From Selenomonadaceae bacterium (GTDB taxonomy: Bacteria > Bacillota > Negativicutes > Selenomonadales > Selenomonadaceae): a stretch of 64,000 nucleotides of DNA. The position numbers and the translations under genes are program-made. Of this stretch, positions 52,281 through 60,678 are shown one piece after another (within the stretch, counting starts at the first letter, position 1; each line of letters begins with the position of its first letter). The stretch spans positions 54,420 to 118,419 of the forward strand of contig JAFRRH010000068.1 in the NCBI GenBank assembly GCA_017428215.1, in the 5' to 3' direction. Below the pieces are notes generated by a model that worked only from the letters and a program-made list of their open reading frames with translations, was not told the origin of the DNA and ran no database searches.

Positions 52281-54280
52281 TTAACGACCTCGAAAATGGA
52301 TTTAATCTTGGGCAAAGGCGCACGCTGTATAAACCGCTTGTCGACATCGCCTTTCTTGGTAACATTGCCGTTCATCGATTTGACCCAATCACTCCAACCT
52401 GTCCGCTCGGCGGGAGACCAATCCAAAATCATCTTTAACTCGTCCATGATTTTTTGCCACACCTCATCCATTTTGCACTCTACCAGATATTTTCGGAAAG
52501 CTTTAAGATAAACGTCGGGACGTTCTTGGCGACAAGGCTTTTTCCAACCGTCGCTGTCGAAAAGTTTGGTGTAAGCGTCATTACTTTCGACAAAAAGCGT
52601 TGGCTTGATTTTGACGCTACCGAAGCCGAAGGGCTTGCCCATACCGATTTTGTACGCCGAATTTTTCTGCCCGTCCAAATCGAATACCATCATGAACGCG
52701 CCCAATTCCTCCGCGCTTAGATTTTTGAAACGAATTTTCGCCGTAAATTTGCTACCCTTATCGAGCGGCGTCATTCTTTTAGCTAGGCGGCTGTCTTCGT
52801 TAGGCGATATTTGCCAATCATCTGCGGGCTTGTGCCAGTAAAGTTTGTAGCCGCGAATCTGCGCACCTGGTGCGTCCCAATACTTTAATTCCCTGCCGCC
52901 CTGCTTAAGATACAGCTGATAAGAAGTCGGATTGGGTTGCATGAGTAAATGAGCCGTAGCCGTTGGCAATTCGGAAAATTTTTCGGGTATGGCATCCTCG
53001 AAGTATACGCGACTTGCCCAAAATTTTTCCTTGCCGAAAACCGCGTCGGCGAAGTCAATCGAATCGTTGCCCAAAATTTTCACGAGCGCACCGATTCGAT
53101 TTTCGTATGGAATGCGAAAACATTGCCCGTGACCAAATGCCGTGACGACGATTGTATCGTCAGAAATTTCTTTTTTCAAGAAGTGACAGGGGACTATAGT
53201 AGCCACGTCGGGGAAAGCCTTGCCCGTATTCTTTTCAAGTTTATCACGCGTCAAAAGATATTTGCTCTTTAAAAGGTCGACGCCTTTTCGGTTACGGTCG
53301 TGGCTGTAAGAGTTTAGAACTTCATCGGGAACTGCAAGCCACTTTTCGCGATTCGGCTCAATGTAATCCAAATCCGTATATCGAATAATTTGCTTACCAT
53401 ACTTGCGCGCCTCGTCATTAAATTCCGCCTCTGAAATTTTACCAGCGTCTTTCTTTTCGCGTAAAGCTTGCAAATCTTCCTTAAACTTCTTATAAGCCGC
53501 CGCGTCTAAAAGCCTTTCTGGTTTATTCGCCCACTGATTGCCCGTCACGATATAAGCAATTTTCCCGTCCCAATGAATTCGCGAGTCTCTGAATTTCACT
53601 GCGCCGTATTTTTTTTGAAAAGCTTTTATCGTAACGAAATCTTCAGGACGGTCGCTGGTATACTTTGAAGGCGCGATAAAATATTGCCCATTGGTCTTGC
53701 GAATCAGGAAGCCTGGATGCGCATTTTTCACGCGACGTTTTTTGCCGTCCTTATCCGTAGTATCTCTAACCATTCTATGTTCGTAAACCTTGTGAAGTTC
53801 TTCAGACCAGTTGTAGCCGTTAAGTTCGGCGTTTTTGTTTTCCATAAGGCAACGGAAATAGATGTGTTCGTCGTTGAAATCCACGCCATTTTTTTGAGAA
53901 TCAGTCTGCCCGCGAAATGCGCCGCACGTCACGATTTTAAAAATATTTTTTATCATGCCGCGCAGTGACGAACCAGGTATAATCGGCGTGTCGTCGACGG
54001 GCGCAAAACTTTTCGAGCCTTGACCTCCGCCTATGAAAAGCGGCGTCAAAGCTTCAATCTTCAAAGAAATTTCGCCGCTGATATTTTCCGCCGCGCTGAC
54101 GTGTTGTCCGAAATCTTCGACGTTTTCAAACTGCGCGGGCAAAACCTTATTGGGCAAGGAGACAAAGTTATAAGGCGCAGTCGCCTGATTTTTGGGGGGC
54201 GGCGGCAACGCGGCTTCTTCCTTATGTATTTTCATTCCTAAAGCCGCGCCGAGTTCGTCGAAGCCTTTCATTTTTGCCAT
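52277..54280 (-). CDS. Cas7-like RAMP protein with insertion (TIGR03986 type)
   Basis: 667 residues. The RAMP start is SGEISLKIEALTPLFIGGGQ and the loop IPGSSLRGMIKN; the closing glycine-rich motif is GKPFGFGSVKI near residue 575. Between them lies a long insertion rich in charged residues. This matches the Cas7-insertion subunit described in type III-D effectors. The usual catalytic Asp after the first loop is not obvious. The ATG at 54280 follows the csx19 stop by 1 nt, and the longer reading would run 57 nt into csx19. Confidence 0.82.
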   Translation of the reverse strand: MAKMKGFDELGAALGMKIHKEEAALPPPPKNQATAPYNFVSLPNKVLPAQFENVEDFGQHVSAAENISGEISLKIEALTPLFIGGGQGSKSFAPVDDTPIIPGSSLRGMIKNIFKIVTCGAFRGQTDSQKNGVDFNDEHIYFRCLMENKNAELNGYNWSEELHKVYEHRMVRDTTDKDGKKRRVKNAHPGFLIRKTNGQYFIAPSKYTSDRPEDFVTIKAFQKKYGAVKFRDSRIHWDGKIAYIVTGNQWANKPERLLDAAAYKKFKEDLQALREKKDAGKISEAEFNDEARKYGKQIIRYTDLDYIEPNREKWLAVPDEVLNSYSHDRNRKGVDLLKSKYLLTRDKLEKNTGKAFPDVATIVPCHFLKKEISDDTIVVTAFGHGQCFRIPYENRIGALVKILGNDSIDFADAVFGKEKFWASRVYFEDAIPEKFSELPTATAHLLMQPNPTSYQLYLKQGGRELKYWDAPGAQIRGYKLYWHKPADDWQISPNEDSRLAKRMTPLDKGSKFTAKIRFKNLSAEELGAFMMVFDLDGQKNSAYKIGMGKPFGFGSVKIKPTLFVESNDAYTKLFDSDGWKKPCRQERPDVYLKAFRKYLVECKMDEVWQKIMDELKMILDWSPAERTGWSDWVKSMNGNVTKKGDVDKRFIQRAPLPKIKSIFEVVK

Positions 54281-54281
54281 A

Positions 54282-54854
54282 TCAATCACCGTCCCAAGCA
54301 GATTCAATCGCAACGAAACGATAATCAACATAGCCACTCAAGCCCGTATCCTCGTCGCTGTCGATATAGTTTCGCGTCAACAGCCCGTAAAATTTTTTAT
54401 CACCCTCGTCGCAAGGGATTATCATAGAAAGTTTGCGCTCCTCGTCGCAAAGCTTTATCCAGCCGTTCGCCGAAAATTTTTCGTCACGCTTGCCCCAAAG
54501 TCGCGCAAAACTGTCAGCATAAAATTTTTCTTCGCCGTCTCCGTCGCTGATGTATCGCCCTACGAAATTTTGTCCAGCTCGTTTGAGATGAAGTTCCGAT
54601 TGGCTATTGAAAATACGACACTCCAACCAGTCATCAAAATTCGGCAGTTGATTGTCTTTTAGCAAAAGTTTTTCGCCGTCGAACTTGCCCCAAATAATGC
54701 TTTGAACTTGCCACCCTACGAAAATCGCCTGCGAAAATTTTTCATGCAAAAACTTTTCTAAAGCCTCCGTTGACGAGAATTCAACGTGCTCCGAATGAAC
54801 TTTGCCCGCGCAGGGTTGCAAGCCAATTTTTTTCGCCAAATCCAAACCTCTCAT
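54282..54854 (-). CDS. csx19: type III-D accessory subunit Csx19
   Basis: 190 residues, MRGLDLAKKIGLQPCAGKVH, with QAIFVGWQVQSIIWGKFDG and RLWGKRDEKFSANGWIKL, the pattern I associate with the TIGR03984/Csx19 family found only in type III-D loci. Structures of such complexes place it on the backbone; it has no known catalytic motif. It overlaps its upstream neighbour by 4 bp. Assignment rests on family pattern plus neighbourhood. Confidence 0.8.
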   Translation of the reverse strand: MRGLDLAKKIGLQPCAGKVHSEHVEFSSTEALEKFLHEKFSQAIFVGWQVQSIIWGKFDGEKLLLKDNQLPNFDDWLECRIFNSQSELHLKRAGQNFVGRYISDGDGEEKFYADSFARLWGKRDEKFSANGWIKLCDEERKLSMIIPCDEGDKKFYGLLTRNYIDSDEDTGLSGYVDYRFVAIESAWDGD

Positions 54855-56182
54855 AAGCCGTCACCTCCCGCGAATTTCTTCAATGCCGCCGCGAAGTTTT
54901 CAAGTTCAGCTTTATCGCCAACAATGACTTTGCCGTTCGCGTCGAGCTTGTAAGTTTTGCCGTCAAAATTGATTTCGGCGGACAATCCTTTGACAGTGCC
55001 GCGCCCGATAGATTTTTCGCCACCAATCGCCACGCGTCCGAACCACAAATCGCGCAGGAGGAAAATCGCAAGACCGGCTTCGTATTCTTCAGCCTCGCGA
55101 ATCTCGAAATGCAACTTAAACGTCGAAGTGTTAGACTTTTTACTATAAGCGGGTTTAGTCGCGAAAAGCATTCCTTGCAAAGTGCCGCCCGTGATTCTGT
55201 CAATTTTATTGCGGCGATGTTCGATTTCAGCGAAATTTGCGGGCGCAACGTAACTTTCCGACACGATAAAGCGACTTTTAATTTTTTCGCCGTTCTTTAA
55301 CGAACAGCCCATCAACTTTTCTAAAGCCTGCGCCTCCCCGCCAAGTTTAGCAAAAATGTATTCGGCGCGGTGACGCAAAATGCCCTTAATACTCGTACCA
55401 GGAATAACAAAATCTTCGCGACTTTTCATCGTAACGGCGGAAATACTTTTTTTCTTATCAGCTGCGCCAATATCGTAATCGCGAACAATAAACGAAGAAT
55501 TAAAAACAAAATCCGCGTCGACTACAAAATCTTTCGGACTCGTGGAATTTTTTTCGCTTGACGGCAGAATTTTATTTGTAGCGGCGTTGCCTTGGAGCCA
55601 CGCGGCAACATCTGCTTTATTATGAAAATCATAAAGTCCCGCGTTCAAGTCCTCAACAGTCACCAGTCCGAATCCTTTGGTAGTAAGTGCGCCAAGTCGA
55701 ATACCATCTTGAAGTTTCTTCAACATACGGGCGACAACGTCCGAAATCTTTTCAAGCGAATGACAGCCGCGCAGATTTATCAAAATGCGAAGTTTACCGC
55801 TTGCGCCGCGCTCAATCGCCTCGTAATCAAATTTACCGCCGTCGACGCCAGTGCCCGTCAAGCCGTCAATTTTCACGCCGTCACGAGAAATTATTTCGCC
55901 GTTGACAAGCTCAATATCGTCAACCTGAATCGAACTTTGCATTTTATCCAAATCGCCAAAAATTTCTGTGACGGTTTTTGAATCAGTTTGCTTCAGCCAA
56001 TCGCGCAGAACACCGCAAAGCGAAGTTCCAGGTATAAATGGCTTACCGTCTCGATTTTTCACGACGTGCGCATCACGAAAATTATCCGCAGTTTCGCCCG
56101 CGCCGTCTCCTATCAACAGCGGAGATTTCAAAATTAATTTGCCCTTGATTAAAATTTTCCCGATAACGCTTGATTTATTCAT
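54851..56182 (-). CDS. double Cas7 (Csm3-like) fusion, Cas7-2x
   Basis: 443 residues made of two RAMP domains. The first (1-185) has SPLLIGDGAGETADNFRD, FIPGTSLCGVLRDW and GALTTKGFGLVTV. The second (about 220-415) has DFVIPGTSIKGILRHR and IGGEKSIGRGTVKG. Each can supply an Asp upstream of the PGTS loop where Csm3 cuts target RNA. Two Cas7 subunits fused in one chain are a feature of type III-D variants and, in a longer form, of III-E gRAMP. AAAGGAGG precedes the ATG. Confidence 0.85.
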   Translation of the reverse strand: MNKSSVIGKILIKGKLILKSPLLIGDGAGETADNFRDAHVVKNRDGKPFIPGTSLCGVLRDWLKQTDSKTVTEIFGDLDKMQSSIQVDDIELVNGEIISRDGVKIDGLTGTGVDGGKFDYEAIERGASGKLRILINLRGCHSLEKISDVVARMLKKLQDGIRLGALTTKGFGLVTVEDLNAGLYDFHNKADVAAWLQGNAATNKILPSSEKNSTSPKDFVVDADFVFNSSFIVRDYDIGAADKKKSISAVTMKSREDFVIPGTSIKGILRHRAEYIFAKLGGEAQALEKLMGCSLKNGEKIKSRFIVSESYVAPANFAEIEHRRNKIDRITGGTLQGMLFATKPAYSKKSNTSTFKLHFEIREAEEYEAGLAIFLLRDLWFGRVAIGGEKSIGRGTVKGLSAEINFDGKTYKLDANGKVIVGDKAELENFAAALKKFAGGDGL

Positions 56183-57770
56183 GAGCCGCGCCTCCTTTCG
56201 TCGCCGCCAATTTGCGGGCGAAGCGGAAATAATTCGTCAGATACTCAAGATAAATCGCGTCCTTAGAAAGGTCGTCTTGCGACAGTTTCAAATCGTCGAA
56301 CAATGGCTTTATCTTCCGCAAATCAATTTCATTAGACATACTACGCGAATCAACCGGCAACGGAGCTTGTTCGGTCAGCACGTCATAAAATCTTTGCCCG
56401 TTCGCCATACGAAGATTATTTAAATGTTCCTCAAACAATTTACTGCCTTTGTCGAGGTCAGCTTGAAGTTGCGCCGAAATATTTTTACGGAGATTATTTT
56501 TGTCGACACGCATAAGAAAACTTTCAAGCCGCGCGAAAAAATGCGCATAATTACCGCCTTTGAGTTGCGGACGAAGTTTTTCGGCATCCTCGTTAGCGTA
56601 AATCCTTACCTGTTCCAAAAGTTGAGCCGTCAATATTTTTTTTGCCAGAGCAATCGTCTTGTCGGAAAAGTTTTCGGGACGGGGAAATTTTTCGTCTTCA
56701 AGTTTACCGCGTATGAATTTTTCCAAAGGCGTCCATAGCCGCAACTGCCCAAAGCCCTCTTCCGTGCGCATTCCTATGCCCGCGAAGATTTTCTCGACCA
56801 GTGATTTTCTTTCGTCCTTCGACAAGATAGAAACTTTAAGCTCAAAGACTGTACCCGCCGCCAATGCTGCTACTCGCGGACGTTTCATTCTCCACGGCAC
56901 AACAAAATTTTCAATCTCGACACCCGCCGCGTATATTTTGCCGACTGAAAAATTTTCGCCAAACTTGATTTTGACTTCACGCTCCAAAACTTGCGCCGCG
57001 CTGATGAAACAATCCTCTGCTGGAATAAACGGCGTATCTAGGCGCAAGAAAATTTTTTCGCCAAAATTCTGCGCGGGCAACGGCTCAACTTCGCCAAAAG
57101 TCAAAAGACATTTGCCGTATTGCGTAAAGCGCGACCGTCCGATATAAGCTCTCAACTTGCCGCCGTCCAAATTCAGCCCGTCAAGGAGTTGGCGCAAAAG
57201 TTTTTCCTCACCGATAATCTCGCCGCAAAATGTTTGCCCGCCGTCAATCGCCTCGTAGTTGTAAATCTGCCCGACTTCGCTTTTACCCGTCAACCTCTCG
57301 AAAACTTCTTTGTCGTCGATAATTCCTTCGCCGCTACGACTCATGTGCATGAACATGTTCGTTTTTACGTGCGCCGAATAAATTTTTCCGCCGTCAAGCA
57401 CACCGAACCCGCGAAAGCTTTTGTAGCCGGCTGGCGGCGGCTCTTTACCGTCCAGCAAGTCTTTAATCTTATCGCCGTCGCGAGTTCCTGCCTTTCCGCT
57501 TTGAAGCGACAGCGGCAATACAAATGACCGCTTGTTTTTAATTGCAGGATTGGCTGGCAAGAATCTCAAGCCGCCAAAAAAAATTTCGCGGAAGGATTTA
57601 TCGTGAGCTTCGTCGATCAAATTTTTGATTTTGACGAATCGCGACGCCAATACTCCACGAATTATCGAGCCGCTGATTGTCGAATGTGTTTCCGTCATGA
57701 TAGTCGAATTGCTTGCCGAAGACAGGACAAGCGGTGAAAGCGTTTGGAGAGAAATCTTTATTTTATGCAC
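56175..57770 (-). CDS. csx10: Csx10-like Cas5 subunit with helical C-terminal extension
   Basis: 531 residues from a GTG. The RAMP part (1-350) starts KISLQTLSPLVLSSASNSTI and has ETHSTISGSIIRGVLASRF and, later, GIGMRTEEGFGQLRLW. The remaining ~180 residues are all-helical and charged, without a RAMP motif, and may play the role of the small subunit Cas11, for which no separate gene exists here. Csx10 caps the crRNA 5' handle beside Cas10. AAAGGAG lies just before the GTG. Confidence 0.82.
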   Translation of the reverse strand: MHKIKISLQTLSPLVLSSASNSTIMTETHSTISGSIIRGVLASRFVKIKNLIDEAHDKSFREIFFGGLRFLPANPAIKNKRSFVLPLSLQSGKAGTRDGDKIKDLLDGKEPPPAGYKSFRGFGVLDGGKIYSAHVKTNMFMHMSRSGEGIIDDKEVFERLTGKSEVGQIYNYEAIDGGQTFCGEIIGEEKLLRQLLDGLNLDGGKLRAYIGRSRFTQYGKCLLTFGEVEPLPAQNFGEKIFLRLDTPFIPAEDCFISAAQVLEREVKIKFGENFSVGKIYAAGVEIENFVVPWRMKRPRVAALAAGTVFELKVSILSKDERKSLVEKIFAGIGMRTEEGFGQLRLWTPLEKFIRGKLEDEKFPRPENFSDKTIALAKKILTAQLLEQVRIYANEDAEKLRPQLKGGNYAHFFARLESFLMRVDKNNLRKNISAQLQADLDKGSKLFEEHLNNLRMANGQRFYDVLTEQAPLPVDSRSMSNEIDLRKIKPLFDDLKLSQDDLSKDAIYLEYLTNYFRFARKLAATKGGAAHE

Positions 57771-57773
57771 AAT

Positions 57774-58430
57774 CTAAGCTCCTTTCGTGAAAAATTTTTC
57801 AACTAGCGTATCGGTTGAAGTGTTGCCGACCATTGCCCGACAGTTGATTCGCCCGAATCCGCGATTTCGTTTTGAGCCTGCCGCCGACAAATTTTTTATA
57901 GCTAATGCCAGCAAGTTCAAAATTTTTTCATCGTCGTTGCGCAAGATGATTCGTCCGAAAAATTCTGTACCGGCATCGAGTACGCGCAGATTGTGGAGCG
58001 ATTGATTTACTGCTACGCCGTTTTCAAGCCGCGTCTGATAGCGCAGAGACGTAAACGAATTCAGCACATCAAACGTCGTGAAAATTTCAGGATACCTCCA
58101 CTGCAAATATTTCCACTCCGCGCAGAAAGTTTCGTATTCGGCGGCGGGCAGTATATAAAAATTCGGCACGATAAGCTGAATGTCGCTCATCGAATGCCGA
58201 TGAAAAATATTTTCAAGCGGTGCAAGATTTTCGGTGTCAAGCCCGCTAAGTTCAAACATTTCGCCGATTTCAAGTGCGCTCTCGTAAAGAAGCCCTTTGA
58301 ATCTTTTGGCTGGAAAGTAGGGGAAACCAAGCGCGTCGTGAACTATCTCCGCGTCGACGTTCACATCAGCTTGACCCGAATTCAAATGAATCGGCGACAA
58401 AACTTTAATAGTCACGTCAAGTTCTGCCAT
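57774..58430 (-). CDS. Cas7-like (Csm3-type) RAMP protein
   Basis: 218 residues, LDVTIKVLSPIHLNSGQADV, then FPYFPAKRFKGLLYESAL, and the closing SKRNRGFGRINCRAM. It is a single Cas7-type fold, with D residues at VNVDAEIVHD positioned like the Csm3 cleavage site. It overlaps cas10 by 19 bp and is followed 3 nt later by csx10. Confidence 0.8.
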   Translation of the reverse strand: MAELDVTIKVLSPIHLNSGQADVNVDAEIVHDALGFPYFPAKRFKGLLYESALEIGEMFELSGLDTENLAPLENIFHRHSMSDIQLIVPNFYILPAAEYETFCAEWKYLQWRYPEIFTTFDVLNSFTSLRYQTRLENGVAVNQSLHNLRVLDAGTEFFGRIILRNDDEKILNLLALAIKNLSAAGSKRNRGFGRINCRAMVGNTSTDTLVEKFFTKGA

Positions 58431-60085
58431 ATTTGATTCACCTCCTCGACGTAAAAATCCATAAGTTCTATCGCGTCGACGTAAGGCGTCGTTGAATTAT
58501 GCCAAAGTTTTTTCTTGAAAACTTCCCAATCCGGAACCGTCGGTAAGGCTTGATTTTGTTTTTCCAGTTGACGCAAAAATTTTTGAGCATCATCTTCACC
58601 GCGCTGAAGGACGCCGCGCAGTTCCTTGATTTTATTGTTCGCCATAATCGGAGGATTTTTCTTTTTGCCTTCCCAAAATTGCTTCGTGCAGGAAAGGAGA
58701 TTGTCCAGCTTGTGAGCGGAATCGCCCTCGCCGCAAACAAGATACGCGCCGAAATGTAAATTTTTCCCGCGAGCCCCGCGATATTGTGTTGATCGAATCT
58801 GTTCAAGAGTTGGAGGCTGTTCACCGTGCAGGATAGCGAAATCCAACCAACTTGAGCCGCGCGGAATTTCTTCCGTAGATAAAGCTTGTTCGCGCATAGA
58901 TTTTTTTGCGGAGTCACAAAGTTGTTCGGCGAGTTTGTAGCCACGAAAGAAAGGATATTTCGTCGGGATAATCGCTATACCCGCGCAAGAATCCATGTGC
59001 CGCGAAATTTTTTCGGTAAGGTGTTCGGGCGCGTCTTCGGGAGTATCGGCGTCCAAATTTTCCATAAGTGTCTTTGTAAACAGAATAGCCATATTCGCAG
59101 GGCAAAGGAAAGTTACATCGTCTCCGCCGATTATCAGCGGGCGTATCGGCAAAAATTTCCCTTTGAGATCAAGTACATTTTTAAAGCCGCCCGCCGTTTT
59201 CATGCTGATGATTTTCGCCAATAGCTCGGCAAAGGCACCTTCAGTCTTACGGCGAATTTCGCGGGACAACTTGCGGCGTTCGCTCAAACTTTGGCAAGTA
59301 CGAAATTTTACGCCCATATTGTTGCCGTCAACGTGAACGATTGCGAAATAATTGTTGCCTTCCTTTTGACCAAGTTTTTCAACTTCAAACGGAAATTCAA
59401 AGTCTTTTTGAACGTCGAGCTTTTTTAAGTCGAAAATTTGATTGAAGCGAGCACGCAAATTATTGTTAGCATCATCGGCGGCATCAGCTTTGACTGCGGT
59501 CTCCTGCGAATAAAATTTCTCTTCTCCAACGCCTATTGTGCCGTAAAAATTCGCCGCTTCGCCGTTAATTTCACAACTAAGCGTTAAGCCGGTGTAAGGT
59601 ACATTGACGGCAGGGAAAATGTTATTTTGATTGTCCTTAAGCTTTTTGTACAGAACGTCGATATGCTCTTGATTGAGTTTGCCGTCGACGAGTTCAAGTT
59701 CTCCGATAGCCGCGCCGACCTTCAATCCGGGACGTTCGAGCAAAAGTTTGCGAGTAAAATTTTTGACAACCTCGACGGGCGAAACTTTTGCCGCCTCATC
59801 GAAAAGTAACAGGGCATTGCCGCCGCCGATATACGCCACGCAACAGGATTTCATTTTATCCCAAGGCTTAGCCTCATCATTGGCGGGCGTCCAAGCATCG
59901 TCGTCCGAAGAAAATTTTTCTTCTGGAAACATTTCCTTCAATACGCCCTCAATCAGCACGTCGAAAAAAACTCTGTCGACGATATAAGACGCACCAATAT
60001 TAGTGCGAAGTTTGTTGCCCGAATATATGTAGCGTTGAATACTACGGGTGTCGAACAACAACGCTTTAAAAATTTTTTGAGCCAC
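58412..60085 (-). CDS. cas10: type III-D Cas10, HD domain absent
   Basis: 557 residues from a GTG after GAGGAGG. It opens DTRSIQRYIYSGNKLRTNIG. The first palm motif is HVDGNNMG (D253) and the cyclase motif is IIGGDDVTF (GGDD 320-323), so synthesis of cyclic oligoadenylates is possible. The N-terminal HD nuclease domain of Cas10 is missing, which shortens it to 557 residues against 700-1000 in many relatives. It is the large subunit of the effector and the first gene of the seven-gene operon. Confidence 0.9.
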   Translation of the reverse strand: MAQKIFKALLFDTRSIQRYIYSGNKLRTNIGASYIVDRVFFDVLIEGVLKEMFPEEKFSSDDDAWTPANDEAKPWDKMKSCCVAYIGGGNALLLFDEAAKVSPVEVVKNFTRKLLLERPGLKVGAAIGELELVDGKLNQEHIDVLYKKLKDNQNNIFPAVNVPYTGLTLSCEINGEAANFYGTIGVGEEKFYSQETAVKADAADDANNNLRARFNQIFDLKKLDVQKDFEFPFEVEKLGQKEGNNYFAIVHVDGNNMGVKFRTCQSLSERRKLSREIRRKTEGAFAELLAKIISMKTAGGFKNVLDLKGKFLPIRPLIIGGDDVTFLCPANMAILFTKTLMENLDADTPEDAPEHLTEKISRHMDSCAGIAIIPTKYPFFRGYKLAEQLCDSAKKSMREQALSTEEIPRGSSWLDFAILHGEQPPTLEQIRSTQYRGARGKNLHFGAYLVCGEGDSAHKLDNLLSCTKQFWEGKKKNPPIMANNKIKELRGVLQRGEDDAQKFLRQLEKQNQALPTVPDWEVFKKKLWHNSTTPYVDAIELMDFYVEEVNQIWQNLT

Positions 60086-60106
60086 TTGCTCACCTCCTCG
60101 CCACGC

Positions 60107-60135
60107 ATTATGACGTATTTAAGTAAAATTTTCAA
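60107..60135 (-). promoter_or_regulatory. promoter of the cas10 operon
   Basis: Minus strand: TTGAAA (60130-60135), 17-nt spacer, CATAAT (60107-60112), giving a leader of about 15-20 nt to the SD site. It begins right after the terminator of the micro-ORF cluster. Confidence 0.75.
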
Positions 60136-60141
60136 GTAATC

Positions 60142-60175
60142 AAAAAAAAAAAGCCGCTACGCTTTCACGTAACGG
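60142..60175 (-). terminator. intrinsic terminator of the micro-ORF cluster
   Basis: CCGTTACG and CGTAGCGG pair (one G-U) around TGAAAG, followed by eleven T on the minus strand. The stop codon of the last micro-ORF (60165-60167) lies in the loop. Confidence 0.9.
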
Positions 60176-60221
60176 TCAAAAATTCTTTCAGATTTATTTC
60201 GTCAGAATAGTCGTACTGCAT
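60165..60221 (-). CDS. micro-ORF 5, 18 codons
   Basis: MQYDYSDEINLKEFLTVT. TTGGAGGTGA lies 8 nt before the ATG. The peptide is acidic and not membrane-like. Its last codons overlap the terminator stem, so ribosomes finishing this ORF would sit on the stem. No known family. Confidence 0.5.
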   Translation of the reverse strand: MQYDYSDEINLKEFLTVT

Positions 60222-60263
60222 TTTCGTAATCACCTCCAATGATTAATCAACGAATTCAAATTA

Positions 60264-60311
60264 TTAAAACGGGAGCGGGAACGGCGGAGTCGGAAACGGG
60301 AACGGGAACAT
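60264..60311 (-). CDS. micro-ORF 4, 15 codons
   Basis: MFPFPFPTPPFPLPF, an alternating Phe/Pro peptide. AAAAGGAGGTGA lies a few nt before the ATG and fits the consensus SD fully. The composition is extreme: six Phe and seven Pro in fifteen residues. Proline runs stall ribosomes, so it may work as a translated regulatory element instead of a free peptide. Confidence 0.5.
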   Translation of the reverse strand: MFPFPFPTPPFPLPF

Positions 60312-60343
60312 ACTTTTCACCTCCTTTTAACACAAGACCGAAA

Positions 60344-60385
60344 TTAGCGACGAAGAATCAACCACCAAAGAATTTCACCCAACAT
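60344..60385 (-). CDS. micro-ORF 3, 13 codons
   Basis: MLGEILWWLILRR: a short hydrophobic, Trp-rich stretch with an Arg-Arg end, typical of membrane-active peptides. AAAGGAGGTGA is 4-5 nt before the ATG. A four-codon frame (M-F-I-A) with a weaker GGCGGTG site lies at 60433-60447 and is not counted. Confidence 0.5.
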   Translation of the reverse strand: MLGEILWWLILRR

Positions 60386-60469
60386 TTTATCACCTCCTTT
60401 CAATACAAGACCCGAATTCGACGAACTCTTTGCTACGCTATAAACATCACCGCCTTTCTTTATACTACC

Positions 60470-60523
60470 TCAAAACATATACTCGTAGGTAATCCGCCAA
60501 AGCAACAATTCCATATCTGCCAT
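60470..60523 (-). CDS. micro-ORF 2, 17 codons
   Basis: MADMELLLWRITYEYMF. AAAAGGAAGGTG precedes the ATG. The peptide is aromatic-rich. It starts 22 nt after the stop of the 41-codon ORF on the same strand. Confidence 0.45.
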   Translation of the reverse strand: MADMELLLWRITYEYMF

Positions 60524-60545
60524 TTCGCACACCTTCCTTTTAGTA

Positions 60546-60671
60546 TCAATTCTTATCGCGACGCGAGAAAATAGTTGCAGCAGTGGATGCACCAGCGACA
60601 AACATTACAACGGATTCGCAGGTAAGGGCGGTCTCAACAGCGGCGGAAATCAACGGTACTAAAAAAAACAT
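60546..60671 (-). CDS. micro-ORF 1, 41-residue hydrophobic peptide
   Basis: It begins MFFLVPLISAAVETALTC and ends IFSRRDKN: a long hydrophobic stretch with one Glu, small residues (AGASTAAT) and a basic tail, so a single-helix membrane peptide is likely. AAAGGAG lies 9 nt before the ATG and is part of the first 106-bp repeat. It is the first gene of the minus-strand run that ends at the terminator at 60142. Type I toxin, holin-like or signalling peptide are all possible; no family recognised. Confidence 0.6.
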   Translation of the reverse strand: MFFLVPLISAAVETALTCESVVMFVAGASTAATIFSRRDKN

Positions 60672-60678
60672 ACTTTTC

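Noticed and set aside
60433..60447. Four-codon ORF M-F-I-A after GGCGGTG in the micro-ORF run
   Set aside because: The SD is weak and too close to the ATG, and the frame is too short to call.
60239..60574. 111-codon plus-strand ORF opposite the micro-ORFs
   Set aside because: No SD or promoter; its composition (many T, P, N) reflects the complements of five SD sites on the minus strand.
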